The notes under the pieces were generated by a model. The model searched no databases. It had not been told where the DNA came from and worked only from the letters and a program-made list of their open reading frames with translations. From Bacteroidota bacterium (GTDB taxonomy: Bacteria > Bacteroidota > Bacteroidia > M30B66), in assembly GCA_027483445.1 (NCBI GenBank), contig JAIXUS010000042.1, positions 1-64,000 on the forward strand: 64,000 nucleotides of DNA. The letters are read 5' to 3'. This document shows, piece by piece, positions 7,750 to 16,605 of the stretch (its first letter is position 1; the number at the start of each line of letters is the position of its first letter). Made by a program: the position numbers and the translations under genes.

Positions 7750-8130
7750 TCAGCGGCGTGGGCCTTTGGGATTTGAAGCTGTATGCGGGTCTTGTTCGAT
7801 GAGATGAGCAATGATGCGGTCTTTTTCGACCAGTTGTTTTCGAAGGAATTGGATTTCTTGTTCAAGGTGGTGAACAAACTCAACGGTGTACATCGATCTC
7901 TCTCTTCCGGGTTTTACTTCATGCCCGAAAAGGAGTATTTCGACCGGTACTTCGAGTGCCATTGCAATTTTGGCCAGGCGTTCAAGCGTGAGTGGAGCCA
8001 GTCCCTTTTCCAGTCTGTGGTACGATGAAGTATCGATGCCAATCACGGAGGCCATATATTCCTGCGAGATGCTTTTCATGCTTCTGGCCTCCCTGATATT
8101 GTCGCAGACTTTGTTAATATACTGAACCAT
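7750..8130 (-). CDS. XRE-family transcriptional regulator with coiled-coil tail
   Basis: 126 residues from ATG 8130 (MVQYINKVCDNIREARS); the frame is open further up to 8220, but those codons overlap the operator and are unlikely to be translated. Residues about 8-65 form a Cro/CI-type helix-turn-helix: SISQEYMASVIGIDTSSYHRLEKG followed by LTLERLAKIAMALEVPVEIL. The tail (YTVEFVHHLEQEIQFLRKQLVEKDRI) is a predicted coiled coil for dimerisation. It is divergently arranged with the 8384 gene, with a double palindrome between them, and so probably represses itself and that cluster. It resembles XRE proteins found throughout Bacteroidota. Confidence 0.8.
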   Translation of the reverse strand: MVQYINKVCDNIREARSMKSISQEYMASVIGIDTSSYHRLEKGLAPLTLERLAKIAMALEVPVEILLFGHEVKPGRERSMYTVEFVHHLEQEIQFLRKQLVEKDRIIAHLIEQDPHTASNPKGPRR

Positions 8131-8183
8131 GCGCTTAATTAACGAATCATTCTCTGAATATGCAAATTTATTGACTTGAAAAA

Positions 8184-8222
8184 TTTTGCGTGTGGCGCAA
8201 AACTTTTGCATGTGGCGCAAAA
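8184..8222. promoter_or_regulatory. Tandem palindromic operator of the XRE regulator (putative)
   Basis: Two 19-bp dyads, TTTTGCG-TGTGG-CGCAAAA (8184-8202, perfect) and TTTTGCA-TGTGG-CGCAAAA (8204-8222, one mismatch), share the same 5-base centre. Their centres are exactly 20 bp apart, close to two helical turns. They lie about 55-90 bp upstream of the XRE start and 160-200 bp upstream of the divergent gene. Binding by the XRE protein is inferred from position. Confidence 0.65.
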
Positions 8223-8243
8223 CAACCTGCTATACGGTCGGCT

Positions 8244-8251
8244 TAAGTTTG
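8244..8251 (+). promoter_or_regulatory. Possible -7 element for the 8384 cluster
   Basis: TAAGTTTG fits TAnnTTTG and lies 22 bp after the second operator dyad, so a bound repressor could block the -33 region. It would give an untranslated leader of about 125 nt before ATG 8384. Confidence 0.4.
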
Positions 8252-8383
8252 TAAAACCGAAACACGAAGTCGAAAGGAGGTTAGCCATGACATAGAAACC
8301 GCAATTCAATTAACGCATCTGTATCTGGAGGGATTTTCTGCTTACCCTAAATCGGGCAGAACAATCATTTCCAAACAACAACC

Positions 8384-8839
8384 ATGAAACAATTCATTTT
8401 TACCACAGTAATTGCATTTTGCTTTTTATCGAATCTCGGATTTGCAGGAACCAATAAATCGTTTGAACCAACCGACATTATCATCACGATTGACGTCGAT
8501 GGTGAAATCGGAATAAAAGATAAGAAATGCCGAGGTATTAGTCTGGAATGCCTCGATTGGGGAGGTATAAACATTGATATTGTGAAGGCTCAACTCACCG
8601 AACCAGTTAAACCCGGCAAAGAGAGAATCCAACTTCAAGTCGTTTCAGGCGGAAAAATTAAAATGACTTTTATCAATTCTGAGACAGGTGATTTTGAACT
8701 CCAAAAAGATTTTGTGTTTAACGAGAAAATTGCAAACGCATTAGGGTATAAGAATATCACCCTATTGCAAGGGAAATACAGAACGGCTAAGAACAGGAGT
8801 GGATTCACCGAAGTCATCGTAGACGCCCGACTTAAATAA
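8384..8839 (+). CDS. Small secreted protein of unknown function
   Basis: The protein has 151 residues with a signal peptide (MKQFIFTTVIAFCFLSNLGFAG). The mature part is rich in short beta-strand stretches (DIIITIDVDGEIGI, IQLQVVSGGKIKMTFIN) and has two Cys residues (KKCRGISLEC) that might form a disulphide. No family was recognised. It is the first of three same-strand genes (8384, 8891, 9534) with 51- and 4-nt gaps, facing away from the XRE regulator, so it is probably controlled by the operator at 8184-8222. The DNA is more AT-rich than its neighbours. Confidence 0.7.
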   Translation: MKQFIFTTVIAFCFLSNLGFAGTNKSFEPTDIIITIDVDGEIGIKDKKCRGISLECLDWGGINIDIVKAQLTEPVKPGKERIQLQVVSGGKIKMTFINSETGDFELQKDFVFNEKIANALGYKNITLLQGKYRTAKNRSGFTEVIVDARLK

Positions 8840-8890
8840 AAATTCGCATTTTGAAGGAGGAGTAATTCCTCCTTCTTTCAACCAAACCTC

Positions 8891-9529
8891 ATGAAAACAA
8901 ACACGCTATTGCTTCTTTGCCTAAACCTTTTTATTTTCTCAGGCTGCATTCAAATCGTCAAAGTCATTCATGGAGCTCATCAACCCCGACAGGAGAAAGT
9001 CGAATTTATTCGACAATTCGCACAGAAGAAGGGCATTCAAATCGAGGGTACTGCAATGATTGCCGAAGATTCGATTCTGTATTCATTTGTAAAAAGGCTC
9101 AATGAGGCGGTGCTTTTTGATAAAAATGGCTATCAAATACTCTACAATCAAAATTTTGACAACCCCAATTGCGGCGGGAATATTGAAAATTTTTTAGGAG
9201 GCCTCGATACTATTACCTATGCAACGCGCGATTCAGGGAACACCATTCAAAAAGAGGCCGGAATGTGGGTGAAATTTGGTTCAAAAGAAGCTTTTGACAG
9301 TGGTTTTAACCCCTCTAAATATGATTATTATGTAGCCTACTATTGGAATACTTTTTCCGGAAATCCCAATCACCGTGACGCCATTAAGAATCTACAGCAA
9401 GTAATTGATCTCAATAAAAGGATTTCAGTTAAGATGATTTTGGTCAACCAGGATATTCGTGACGGAATCGATGAACAAAAATTCGTTCAAACCGCCAAGC
9501 GCTATGGATTTGATGCTGAAGTAAAGTAG
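8891..9529 (+). CDS. Lipoprotein of unknown function
   Basis: The protein has 212 residues. MKTNTLLLLCLNLFIFSGC is a lipoprotein signal peptide with a lipobox at FSGC. The mature part has mixed helix and strand and contains many aromatics (KYDYYVAYYWNTF). Its C-terminus reads FVQTAKRYGFDAEVK. No family was recognised. It is the second gene of the cluster following the 8384 gene, preceded by a GGAGGAGTAA-like purine run around 8855. Codon use is AT-rich like its neighbour, which hints at accessory origin. Confidence 0.7.
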   Translation: MKTNTLLLLCLNLFIFSGCIQIVKVIHGAHQPRQEKVEFIRQFAQKKGIQIEGTAMIAEDSILYSFVKRLNEAVLFDKNGYQILYNQNFDNPNCGGNIENFLGGLDTITYATRDSGNTIQKEAGMWVKFGSKEAFDSGFNPSKYDYYVAYYWNTFSGNPNHRDAIKNLQQVIDLNKRISVKMILVNQDIRDGIDEQKFVQTAKRYGFDAEVK

Positions 9530-9533
9530 CCTA

Positions 9534-10514
9534 ATGAGTTTTCGGATCAGCCCCAGGGCCACCCTTTTAGCGTTGAATGCAGCATTTGTTATTTTGGCAA
9601 TGCTCCCATCATTCGCCCAATCTGATCCGTGCAAGCCGTCTTTTTTGCATCAGTTTAGTCATGCCGTTCAACAATGCGATACTACTTCTAAAACCGCAAC
9701 TTCAAAGGCGCCTCCCAAAAAGAGCTCAATGCAATACGACTTTCGGGTTAATCTTGGAGCTATCGTCCTAAGCCGATCGATTGCCCAAACGGGCTATTGC
9801 AAACTGTCAACAAATCTGAGCACGCATGTTTTATGGAAATTCCCCCGCCGAAAAACAGCCAGCGAAATTGAAATACGCGACGAGTCCGGAGCCGTATTTA
9901 TTCCCGATAGCCTTATTGAAAAAGTGCAGGATCAGTTGCGAATTAAACTTTCCCATAGTCACAAAATAAACGATTCAGCGAGGGTGTTGGGAAGTACGTC
10001 AATGGTTCTTACAACGGAGAAATTCAATGGAATGACAAGCTACACGAAGCTGAATCCCGGCACAGTAAACAGTGGATTTCTCAGTCCCGGAGAACTGGTG
10101 AGCTCTGCCGGGTTCAAATTGCAATCGTTTGGCTGGGGGCATATCGAATTGGGACTAGCCGCATTCAAAGTGACGTGGGTGGCAAACAAAAAGCTTTACG
10201 ACATTCAGCAAACCGCAGTTTTGCATCAAGTGAGGCGCGAGCAAAAAGCTAAAATAGATGGTGGTCTTTCTCTGCAAACCCAAATCGATAGACGGCTCAG
10301 TAAACAAGTCCGTTGGGAAAGCAGATTACTGTTGTTTGCCGGTGTGGGAGAGAATACCAGTCGCGATATTGAGTTCCGAAACGAATGGTTGATTAACCCG
10401 GATGGCTCTTTCAAAACAAGCCTTCGCTCTGTTTACTCATACAAGAAAGGACGCTGGCCACCCGGCAATCTTACCGGTGAATTCACCATAGGAATGAATC
10501 TTAGCAAGCCTTAA
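9534..10514 (+). CDS. Secreted protein, probable outer-membrane beta-barrel
   Basis: The protein has 326 residues. The N-terminus is a signal peptide (RATLLALNAAFVILAMLPSFAQ), followed by a linker with a KTATSKAPPKKS stretch. From about residue 65 the sequence alternates polar and non-polar residues (YDFRVNLGAIVLS, HIELGLAAFKVTWV, WESRLLLFAGVG, LTGEFTIGMNLS), as expected of a transmembrane barrel. No family was recognised. The start lies 4 nt after the lipoprotein stop, so the two are translated from one mRNA. The three genes may form one envelope complex: periplasmic or secreted protein, lipoprotein and barrel. Confidence 0.65.
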   Translation: MSFRISPRATLLALNAAFVILAMLPSFAQSDPCKPSFLHQFSHAVQQCDTTSKTATSKAPPKKSSMQYDFRVNLGAIVLSRSIAQTGYCKLSTNLSTHVLWKFPRRKTASEIEIRDESGAVFIPDSLIEKVQDQLRIKLSHSHKINDSARVLGSTSMVLTTEKFNGMTSYTKLNPGTVNSGFLSPGELVSSAGFKLQSFGWGHIELGLAAFKVTWVANKKLYDIQQTAVLHQVRREQKAKIDGGLSLQTQIDRRLSKQVRWESRLLLFAGVGENTSRDIEFRNEWLINPDGSFKTSLRSVYSYKKGRWPPGNLTGEFTIGMNLSKP

Positions 10515-10568
10515 GCCCAAGGGTAAAGACTTAATAATTCGGGTCCTCTTCCGGAATAGTTAGATGCT

Positions 10569-10694
10569 GGGCTTGCTGAAAAGGGCTGAATTGGTGGGTT
10601 TTTCAAAAGCTCGACCGAAAAATCCTTGTTTCCAACAACGCATATGAGGTATAGAAAATTGAAAATCAAATTATTGGGTGTTTGGGGTTGGGCC
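10569..10694 (+). mobile_element. Decayed copy B of the MITE-like element
   Basis: It begins GGGCTTGCTGAAAA and contains TTTTTCAAAAGCTCGACCGA, which matches the element at 59755-59962 (TTTTCAAAAGCTCGACTAAA) in the same orientation. It ends ATTATTGGGTGTTTGGGGTT, then GGGCC, against ACTATTGAGTGTTTTTCAGT, then AAGCCC. Most of the left half is deleted. The remaining intergenic bases 10695-10861 show no gene. Confidence 0.6.
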
Positions 10695-10861
10695 TGGTTT
10701 TATGGAAGCGCCTTAACACACTTTTTAGTCTCGTGATTTTTCCGAAATGTTTGAAAGTATTAAATTCCCGTTCTTTGAAGGGCTTTCGGGAGTGCTTAAT
10801 GCCGGTTGAAAAGGCCGGAAAGCTTTGAACGAAAGCAATTTTCGAATTTCGTTAAAGTCTC

Positions 10862-11461
10862 ATGCAGCAACACAAAGTACTTATATTGTTTTTCCACCCG
10901 CGTTTCGAAAACAGCAAGGCCAATAAAGTGCTCTTGGAAGCTTTGTTGGCTGAACCTGAATTTTCCGTTTGTGATCTTTATGAGCTGTATCCAGATTTTA
11001 ACATCGATGTAAAAGCCGAGCAAGCCAAGCTGCTCTCGCATGAAATTATAGTTTGGATGCACCCTTTCTATTGGTATTCATGTCCGCCACTCATGAAACA
11101 ATGGATCGATTTGGTATTGGCATTTCACTGGGCTTATGGCCCCGGAGGCGATTTTTTAAAAGGGAAGAAAATCCTCAATGTCATTACTTCAGGTGGAGGC
11201 TTCGATGCCTATCAGCATGGCGGTAGAAACCGGTTTACTTACCGCGAGTACCTTATTCCCTTCGAACAAACGGCAACATTATGCAATATGCAGTATCTGC
11301 CCCCATTTATTGTTCCCGGAGCTCCAAGGCTGGAGGCGGAGAATCTAAAGAACTATGCAGTGCAGCTTGTTGGTGTACTTAAAATGCTTGGCTCAGGAAG
11401 CCTCAATTTTGAAGCCCTGCAACAGCACGATTATCTCAATGCAATTACAACAACTCACTAA
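10862..11461 (+). CDS. kefF: KefF-like NAD(P)H:quinone oxidoreductase (flavodoxin fold)
   Basis: The protein has 199 residues. An N-terminal flavodoxin-like fold is visible: HKVLILFFHPRFENSKAN (FMN phosphate loop), WMHPFYWYSCPPLMKQWIDLVL (family signature), then FHWAYGPGG and LKGKKILNVITSGG. KefF/KefG proteins are cytoplasmic FMN enzymes that bind and activate the KefC/KefB K+ efflux channel during electrophile stress. The adjacent kefC-like gene starts 2 nt after the stop, which supports this. The start ATG 10862 fits the fold; the overlapping ORF at 10806 is out of frame. Confidence 0.85.
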   Translation: MQQHKVLILFFHPRFENSKANKVLLEALLAEPEFSVCDLYELYPDFNIDVKAEQAKLLSHEIIVWMHPFYWYSCPPLMKQWIDLVLAFHWAYGPGGDFLKGKKILNVITSGGGFDAYQHGGRNRFTYREYLIPFEQTATLCNMQYLPPFIVPGAPRLEAENLKNYAVQLVGVLKMLGSGSLNFEALQQHDYLNAITTTH

Positions 11462-11463
11462 TC

Positions 11464-13320
11464 ATGGAAGGCGGTATTTTAGGTAATGCATTGGTATTCC
11501 TTGGCATTTCGTTGCTCACTGTGCCCATTTCCAAGCGATTAGGAATTGGAAGCGTGCTTGGCTATCTTATTGGTGGTGTGCTTATTGGGCCGTATATACT
11601 TGGCTTTATCGGGCACGAGGGTGAAGACATTATGCATGCCGCTGAGTTTGGAGTGGTAATGATGCTTTTTGTGATCGGGCTCGAACTTAACCCCGCCTCA
11701 TTTTGGAAGATGCGCAAAAGCATAGTAGGCATGGGCCTCAGTCAGATGTTGGCCTCCACAGCCTTAATATTTGGCTTGTTAATGTTTGCTTTCCCATTGC
11801 ATTGGACAGCCTCAATAGCGCTCTCTTTGAGTTTAGCCATGTCGTCGACAGCTATTGTACTTCAAATTTTGAAGGAGAAAAACCTTGGAAGAACAGAAGC
11901 GGGCATCTCTTCGTTTTCCATTTTGCTCTTTCAGGATATTGCGGTAATTCCCATTTTGGCAATCATTCCTTTACTGGCCACCGCTCCGGTCATCAGCAAC
12001 GCTGCAAATAGTCATACCAACTGGGTTGAGCAACTCGATGCGCCCTATTCAACACTCGTTATTCTTGCTGCGGTGGCTGGCGTGCTTGTGGCTGGCAAGT
12101 TCCTTATAACACCGATGCTTCGCTGGCTGGCCAAGGCTTACATGCGCGAACTGTTTACGGCGGCAACGCTGTTTATTGTGATTGGTGTGGCCTGGCTTAT
12201 GGAAAAGGTGGGTATTAGCGCGGCATTGGGTACTTTCATTGCCGGCCTTATGTTAGCCAACAGCGAATTCAGGCATGAGCTGGAAACCGATATCGAGCCT
12301 TTCAAAGGCGTACTTCTTGGTCTTTTTTTCACCGCTGTGGGTTCCACCATCAACTTTGAGCTCATTGCAGCGAGCGCACTGCCCTTGTTTTCTTTCGTGT
12401 TTGGACTCATGTTGATTAAGGGTGCAGTGCTTTATGCCATCGCGAAGGTGTTTAAATTGCGTCTCGACCAGCAGTTTTTCCTCGCATTGTTGCTTAGCCA
12501 GGTTGGTGAATTTGCCTTCGTTTTGCTTACCACCATTGGTCAGTATCGTTTGCTCGACAAAGGACAGATCGACTTTTTTATGGCTGCCGTAACCCTTTCG
12601 ATGGTGGTATCGCCTGTTTTACTCTTTCTATTTGAGCGTTTTGTGAGCAGGAGGCTCAATAACCGAGCTGCTGTTGAACCTAAAGCCTTCGACCATATCG
12701 ATGAGCACCATTCTGTAGTGATGGCCGGGTTTGGGCATTTTGGAAACACCTTGGGCCGTTTTTTAAGGGCTAACGGGGTTTCGGCCACAATTCTCGACAA
12801 CGACAGCGACCGCGTGGCTTTTCTGGGCAAGATGGGATTTAAAGTGTTTTATGGGGATGCCACACGCCTCGACTTGCTGCACACGGCCGGATTGAAAGAG
12901 GCTAAAGTATTTATATCAACCCTCGATGATCCGGAGAAAAACCGCGAACTGGCCGAAACCGTGCGATCTCACTTTCCCCACGTGCGGATCTTCATGCGGT
13001 CGAGGAACCGCTCTGATGCTTACGAATTGATCGATTTGGATGTGCCGCATATCTACCGTGAGTCGTTGCACACCTCCGTACAGATGGGCGTGGATGTATT
13101 GGAGAAACTTGGTTTTCGAAAGTATACGGCCACCCGAAAAGCGGCAGAGTTTATCCGTTACGATGAAGCGGCATTGTCGAAATTGGCCTCTAAGCGAAGA
13201 GGTTCATCGTCGTCGTACATCGACAGTGTGCGCGAAGAAATTGCCATGCAAGAGCGGTTGTTGCAGGAAGACGACCTCTTCTTATCCGACAGCAACGACC
13301 ACGCCTGGGATCGCTCTTAA
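11464..13320 (+). CDS. kefC: KefC-type monovalent cation:proton antiporter with TrkA-N domain
   Basis: The protein has 618 residues. Residues 1-385 form a CPA2 sodium/proton exchanger-like membrane domain of about 12 segments (GYLIGGVLIGPYILGFI, GVVMMLFVIGLELNP, SMSSTAIVLQIL near residue 125). Residues about 415-535 form a Rossmann RCK/TrkA-N domain: HSVVMAGFGHFGNTLGRFL with a GxGxxG-like turn, GDATRLDLLHTAGL. The C-terminal 70 residues are charged and probably coiled. The predicted role is K+ efflux coupled to H+ uptake, gated by nucleotide or glutathione adducts together with KefF. Its last codons run into a GC-rich repeat. Confidence 0.9.
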   Translation: MEGGILGNALVFLGISLLTVPISKRLGIGSVLGYLIGGVLIGPYILGFIGHEGEDIMHAAEFGVVMMLFVIGLELNPASFWKMRKSIVGMGLSQMLASTALIFGLLMFAFPLHWTASIALSLSLAMSSTAIVLQILKEKNLGRTEAGISSFSILLFQDIAVIPILAIIPLLATAPVISNAANSHTNWVEQLDAPYSTLVILAAVAGVLVAGKFLITPMLRWLAKAYMRELFTAATLFIVIGVAWLMEKVGISAALGTFIAGLMLANSEFRHELETDIEPFKGVLLGLFFTAVGSTINFELIAASALPLFSFVFGLMLIKGAVLYAIAKVFKLRLDQQFFLALLLSQVGEFAFVLLTTIGQYRLLDKGQIDFFMAAVTLSMVVSPVLLFLFERFVSRRLNNRAAVEPKAFDHIDEHHSVVMAGFGHFGNTLGRFLRANGVSATILDNDSDRVAFLGKMGFKVFYGDATRLDLLHTAGLKEAKVFISTLDDPEKNRELAETVRSHFPHVRIFMRSRNRSDAYELIDLDVPHIYRESLHTSVQMGVDVLEKLGFRKYTATRKAAEFIRYDEAALSKLASKRRGSSSSYIDSVREEIAMQERLLQEDDLFLSDSNDHAWDRS

Positions 13321-13344
13321 AGCACCACTTTACCATCAAATTTT

Positions 13345-13520
13345 GGGGGCAGGCAGCGCCAGCGGGTGCAGCGGATACCCCGCAAAAACAGAGTGAGTGT
13401 GGGAGTGAGCGCGAGAGGGTTGCGCGCGGAGGCGGCTCTGTTTTGAGGAGTAGCAGCGAAAAACGCGGTGCCCGGAGATGCAGCATCAATGTACCGTGGT
13501 GCTGAGCGAGGCAGGCGCCC
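13345..13520 (-). repeat. GC-rich intergenic repeat region after kefC
   Basis: It lies between the convergent kefC and DUF4199 genes. Read on the minus strand it gives GGGCGCCTGCCTCGCTCAGC, then CTCCGGGCACCGCGTTTTTC and GCGGGGTATCCGCTGCA. This order of motifs resembles the element at 5312-5426. Short inverted repeats are frequent. No terminator with a T-run and no coding sequence was seen. Confidence 0.35.
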
Positions 13521-13551
13521 AACCGAAACAATGGAAACGGTAATGTTTATT

Positions 13552-14061
13552 TCAGACTTTGCCTAAGGGGTATTTTCGGGCCATCATTCGGGCCATCATG
13601 GCGGCGTAGAACACGCCAAGTACCAAGATGCCCGCAAAAGTGAACACGAGCCACGACATTTCGAAGGGGAATTCAGCGGTTGAAAGGCGCCAGGCATCGA
13701 TGTTGGTCTGTGGCGTTTTTTGAGCGACCATGTCGGCTACCCGTTGTTCAACAAACCGTGCCTTAAACTGGGTGTCGAGGAAAAACAGATAGATGTAGAT
13801 AAACAACGAATAGGTGAGCGAAAACAGGGCAGCAACAGACATGCCTGAGCGGAATGCCTCTTTGAACGGCACTCCTGCGCTGTAGCTGAGTTTGCGGCGC
13901 TCCTCCATGGTGCGGTACATGCCGATGAGCAGGAAGCCGAGTATGGGTAGCAAGGGATATTTGCCCAAAAAACCATCTACCCAGCCGGTGAGGAGCAACA
14001 GGGTTTTCCAGATGACCGAGAGACCGAGTACTAAAGCGGCGCCTTTGGTTTCGGGTTTCAT
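13552..14061 (-). CDS. DUF4199 membrane protein
   Basis: The protein has 169 residues with four predicted membrane segments (GAALVLGLSVIWKTLLLLTG, YPLLPILGFLLIGMY, MSVAALFSLTYSLFIYIYLF, WLVFTFAGILVLGVFYAAMM). It has the DUF4199 arrangement: RRKLSYSAGVPFKEAFRSGM after the second segment, then a variable loop. The function of this Bacteroidota family is unknown. The ATG follows the rho stop codon after 3 nt, so it is co-transcribed with rho. Confidence 0.8.
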   Translation of the reverse strand: MKPETKGAALVLGLSVIWKTLLLLTGWVDGFLGKYPLLPILGFLLIGMYRTMEERRKLSYSAGVPFKEAFRSGMSVAALFSLTYSLFIYIYLFFLDTQFKARFVEQRVADMVAQKTPQTNIDAWRLSTAEFPFEMSWLVFTFAGILVLGVFYAAMMARMMARKYPLGKV

Positions 14062-14064
14062 GAC

Positions 14065-16002
14065 TTAACTGTTCATTGAAATGAGGAACTCTTCGTTGCT
14101 GATGGTGCCATTCATGTGGTTGCGGATGAACTCCATGGCTTCGATTGTATTCATGTCGCTGAGGTGATTGCGGAGAATCCACATGCGCTGCAATGTTTCC
14201 TTGTCGACCAGCAGATCGTCGCGTCGTGTTGATGACGACACCAAGTCGATGGCCGGGAACACACGCTTGTTGGCCAGTTTACGATCGAGTTGAAGCTCCA
14301 TGTTACCGGTTCCTTTGAATTCTTCGAAGATTACCTCGTCCATTTTCGAGCCGGTATCGATGAGCGCGGTTGCGATAATGGTCAAAGAGCCTCCGTTTTC
14401 AATTTTACGGGCCGCGCCAAAGAAGCGCTTCGGTTTTTGGAGTGCATTCGCATCGACCCCGCCGGAGAGCACTTTGCCTGAGGCCGGCTGCACTGTGTTG
14501 TAGGCGCGGGCAAGGCGGGTAATGGAATCAAGGAGGATGACAACATCGTGACCGCATTCAACCATTCGTTTCGCTTTTTCGAGGACGATGTTGGCAATTT
14601 TCACATGTCGGTCGGCCGGTTCATCAAAGGTTGAAGAAACCACTTCGGCTCTTACGCTACGGGCCATGTCGGTTACCTCTTCAGGCCGTTCGTCGACCAA
14701 AAGAATGATGAGATAAACTTCAGGATGATTATCGGCGATAGCATTGGCTACTTCCTTGAGCAAGACTGTTTTACCGGTTTTCGGCTGCGCCACGATGAGT
14801 CCGCGCTGGCCTTTACCGATAGGGGTAAACAGGTCCATTACGCGGGTCGACATGGTTCCATGTTTATGTCCGGTGAGGCGAATTTTCTCATCGGGGAACA
14901 TGGGTGTGAGGTAGTCGAACGGAATTCGGTCGCGCACGGAGGCCGGATCGCGGCCGTTGATTTTATCGATGCGTACGAGCGGGAAGTATTTTTCGCCTTC
15001 TCGCGGAGCACGCACGGCACCGTTTACGGTATCGCCGGTTTTGAGTCCGTGCAATTTTACCTGTGCCTGTGTAACATATACGTCGTCGGGCGAAGGCAGG
15101 TAGTTGTAGTCTGAGGAGCGGAGAAAACCGAATCCTTCCGGGGCGAGTTCGAGCACGCCTTCGGAAATTACGAGCAGTTCGGGAGCGGCAAAAGCATCGG
15201 GTGCCGGAGGTGGAGCCTGTTCGTTTTGTTGACGGTGTGGATTGGGGTTTTGTTGGCGCTGTTGAAAGTTCTGGCGGTCGCGTTGTTGAAAGCTCTGGCG
15301 GTCGCGCTGCGGGTTTTGTTGGTGTTGTGTATTGGGGTTTCCTTGTTGAGAGAAGGATTGCTGTTGCTGATGTTGATGCTTGGGTTGTGCTTGAGGGGGC
15401 GATTCCTGAGCCTGTTGTGGAGCAGGGGGCTGATAATTGGCTAATCCTTCGCTTTTCCGGTCGTATTCGACACGTGGAGGACGGTTTCCGGGTTCTCTTT
15501 GTTGTTTAATTTCAGGAGCAGTCGCCTCTGGAGCAGCGGCCTCGGCGGGTTTTGGGTTTCTTTCGCGGCGGTTACGTCGATTTTTTTCGTCGTTTGACCC
15601 TAAATCCTTATTCTCTGTGTCTTTGGGTGCGATTTCAGGTGCCGGAATCTCGGATTGAGCGGTTTCTGCCACGGGTTTAACGGCCGGCTTACGTCCTCGT
15701 TTTGCGGGTTGTTCTTTGGTTGTGGGCAATTCATTAGGCTTAGGGCCTGTAAGCGCTTCGTTGGCCAATTCGCGTACTTTGGCAGGATCGAGGCCCAGTT
15801 TCACATTTTGAACGCTATCGGCCGTGCTATTTTCTTTCTTCTTCAAGTTGCGGGTTACATCGGGCTTTACAGCCTGTTCGTCGAGAATTTTATAAACCAG
15901 TTCATTTTTTTTGAGTGCGTCGGCCTTTGAAATCTTCAGTTCGGTGGCAATTTCACGCAATTCGCCAACAAGCTTGGAGTTGAGCTCCTGGATGGTATAC
16001 AT
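14065..16002 (-). CDS. rho: Transcription termination factor Rho with long low-complexity insertion
   Basis: The protein has 645 residues, against about 420 for E. coli Rho. Residues 1-43 are the SAP-like Rho-N domain ([19 protein letters not shown]). Residues about 45-275 are a disordered insertion: a charged part with KRGRK and RRNRRERN, then a Gln/Asn/Pro-rich stretch (about 190-270) with runs such as [12 protein letters not shown]. The RNA-binding cold-shock domain starts near 276 ([16 protein letters not shown]). The hexameric ATPase core has the Walker [16 protein letters not shown], Walker [16 protein letters not shown] and a [12 protein letters not shown]-loop region. Rho is an RNA translocase that ends untranslated transcripts. 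It heads a small operon with DUF4199. Confidence 0.95.
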   Translation of the reverse strand: MYTIQELNSKLVGELREIATELKISKADALKKNELVYKILDEQAVKPDVTRNLKKKENSTADSVQNVKLGLDPAKVRELANEALTGPKPNELPTTKEQPAKRGRKPAVKPVAETAQSEIPAPEIAPKDTENKDLGSNDEKNRRNRRERNPKPAEAAAPEATAPEIKQQREPGNRPPRVEYDRKSEGLANYQPPAPQQAQESPPQAQPKHQHQQQQSFSQQGNPNTQHQQNPQRDRQSFQQRDRQNFQQRQQNPNPHRQQNEQAPPPAPDAFAAPELLVISEGVLELAPEGFGFLRSSDYNYLPSPDDVYVTQAQVKLHGLKTGDTVNGAVRAPREGEKYFPLVRIDKINGRDPASVRDRIPFDYLTPMFPDEKIRLTGHKHGTMSTRVMDLFTPIGKGQRGLIVAQPKTGKTVLLKEVANAIADNHPEVYLIILLVDERPEEVTDMARSVRAEVVSSTFDEPADRHVKIANIVLEKAKRMVECGHDVVILLDSITRLARAYNTVQPASGKVLSGGVDANALQKPKRFFGAARKIENGGSLTIIATALIDTGSKMDEVIFEEFKGTGNMELQLDRKLANKRVFPAIDLVSSSTRRDDLLVDKETLQRMWILRNHLSDMNTIEAMEFIRNHMNGTISNEEFLISMNS

Positions 16003-16147
16003 GAGAAGGAAACAAAAATCAGGGGGAGGGGTTTAACCGGAAAACGACTTGCCGGTGATTTGGGTAGTTTCACCCTTAATCCAGTGCAATAATACGATTA
16101 TTTCGGTACAGCCAAAGTTTAGGCGAAATTTTTACCGCCCCGAATGC

Positions 16148-16155
16148 TATTTTTG
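16148..16155 (+). promoter_or_regulatory. -7 element for the DUF4293/polysaccharide operon
   Basis: TATTTTTG matches TAnnTTTG and lies 18 nt before the DUF4293 ATG at 16174. It is in the intergenic space divergent from rho. Confidence 0.6.
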
Positions 16156-16173
16156 CAGCCCTTTAATTTTAGT

Positions 16174-16599
16174 ATGATTCAACGCATTCAATCAGTATAT
16201 CTTTTTTTGTCGGCTGTTGCCTTATTTTGCTTCGGGTTGTTCCCATTAGCTGAGTTGCACAATCCTCAAACACAAGACTATGTAAGTTTAGGCGGGCCCT
16301 CAGCTTTGAATACATTTATACCGGCATTGGTTTCCAGCCTTATTTCGATAAGTGCCATTTTCCTCTACCGCAACCGAAAGGCTCAGATGCGACTCTGCCT
16401 TGTTTTGCTGGTATTAAGCATCGTTCTCAGCGGTGGTTCTGCTTACGGAATTGTTCAACAGGCTGGAGCTTTATCGGCAGAGGTTTCATGGAAATTTGGG
16501 CTTTTTTTTCCGCTACTTGCAGTGGCTTTTCTCTTATTGGCCTGGCGAGGTGTTCGGAGCGATGACCAATTGATTCGTTCGGCCGACCGCCTCAGATAA
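16174..16599 (+). CDS. DUF4293 membrane protein
   Basis: 141 residues from ATG 16174; the longer ORF from 16144 would overlap the promoter element, and MIQRIQSVYLFLSAVAL is the usual family start. Four membrane segments are arranged in two hairpins (YLFLSAVALFCFGLFPL, NTFIPALVSSLISISAIFLY, LCLVLLVLSIVLSGG, FGLFFPLLAVAFLLLAWRGV). The family is found next to rho in many Bacteroidota, as here. The function is unknown. The Wzx-like gene starts 6 nt after its stop. Confidence 0.8.
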   Translation: MIQRIQSVYLFLSAVALFCFGLFPLAELHNPQTQDYVSLGGPSALNTFIPALVSSLISISAIFLYRNRKAQMRLCLVLLVLSIVLSGGSAYGIVQQAGALSAEVSWKFGLFFPLLAVAFLLLAWRGVRSDDQLIRSADRLR

Positions 16600-16605
16600 G
16601 CAATC

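Noticed and set aside
13040-13396. 118-codon ORF overlapping the end of kefC
   Set aside because: It is an out-of-frame ORF inside a well-supported TrkA-N domain gene.
15201-15509. Long plus-strand ORFs opposite the Rho insertion
   Set aside because: They are antisense shadows of the Gln-rich low-complexity part of rho.
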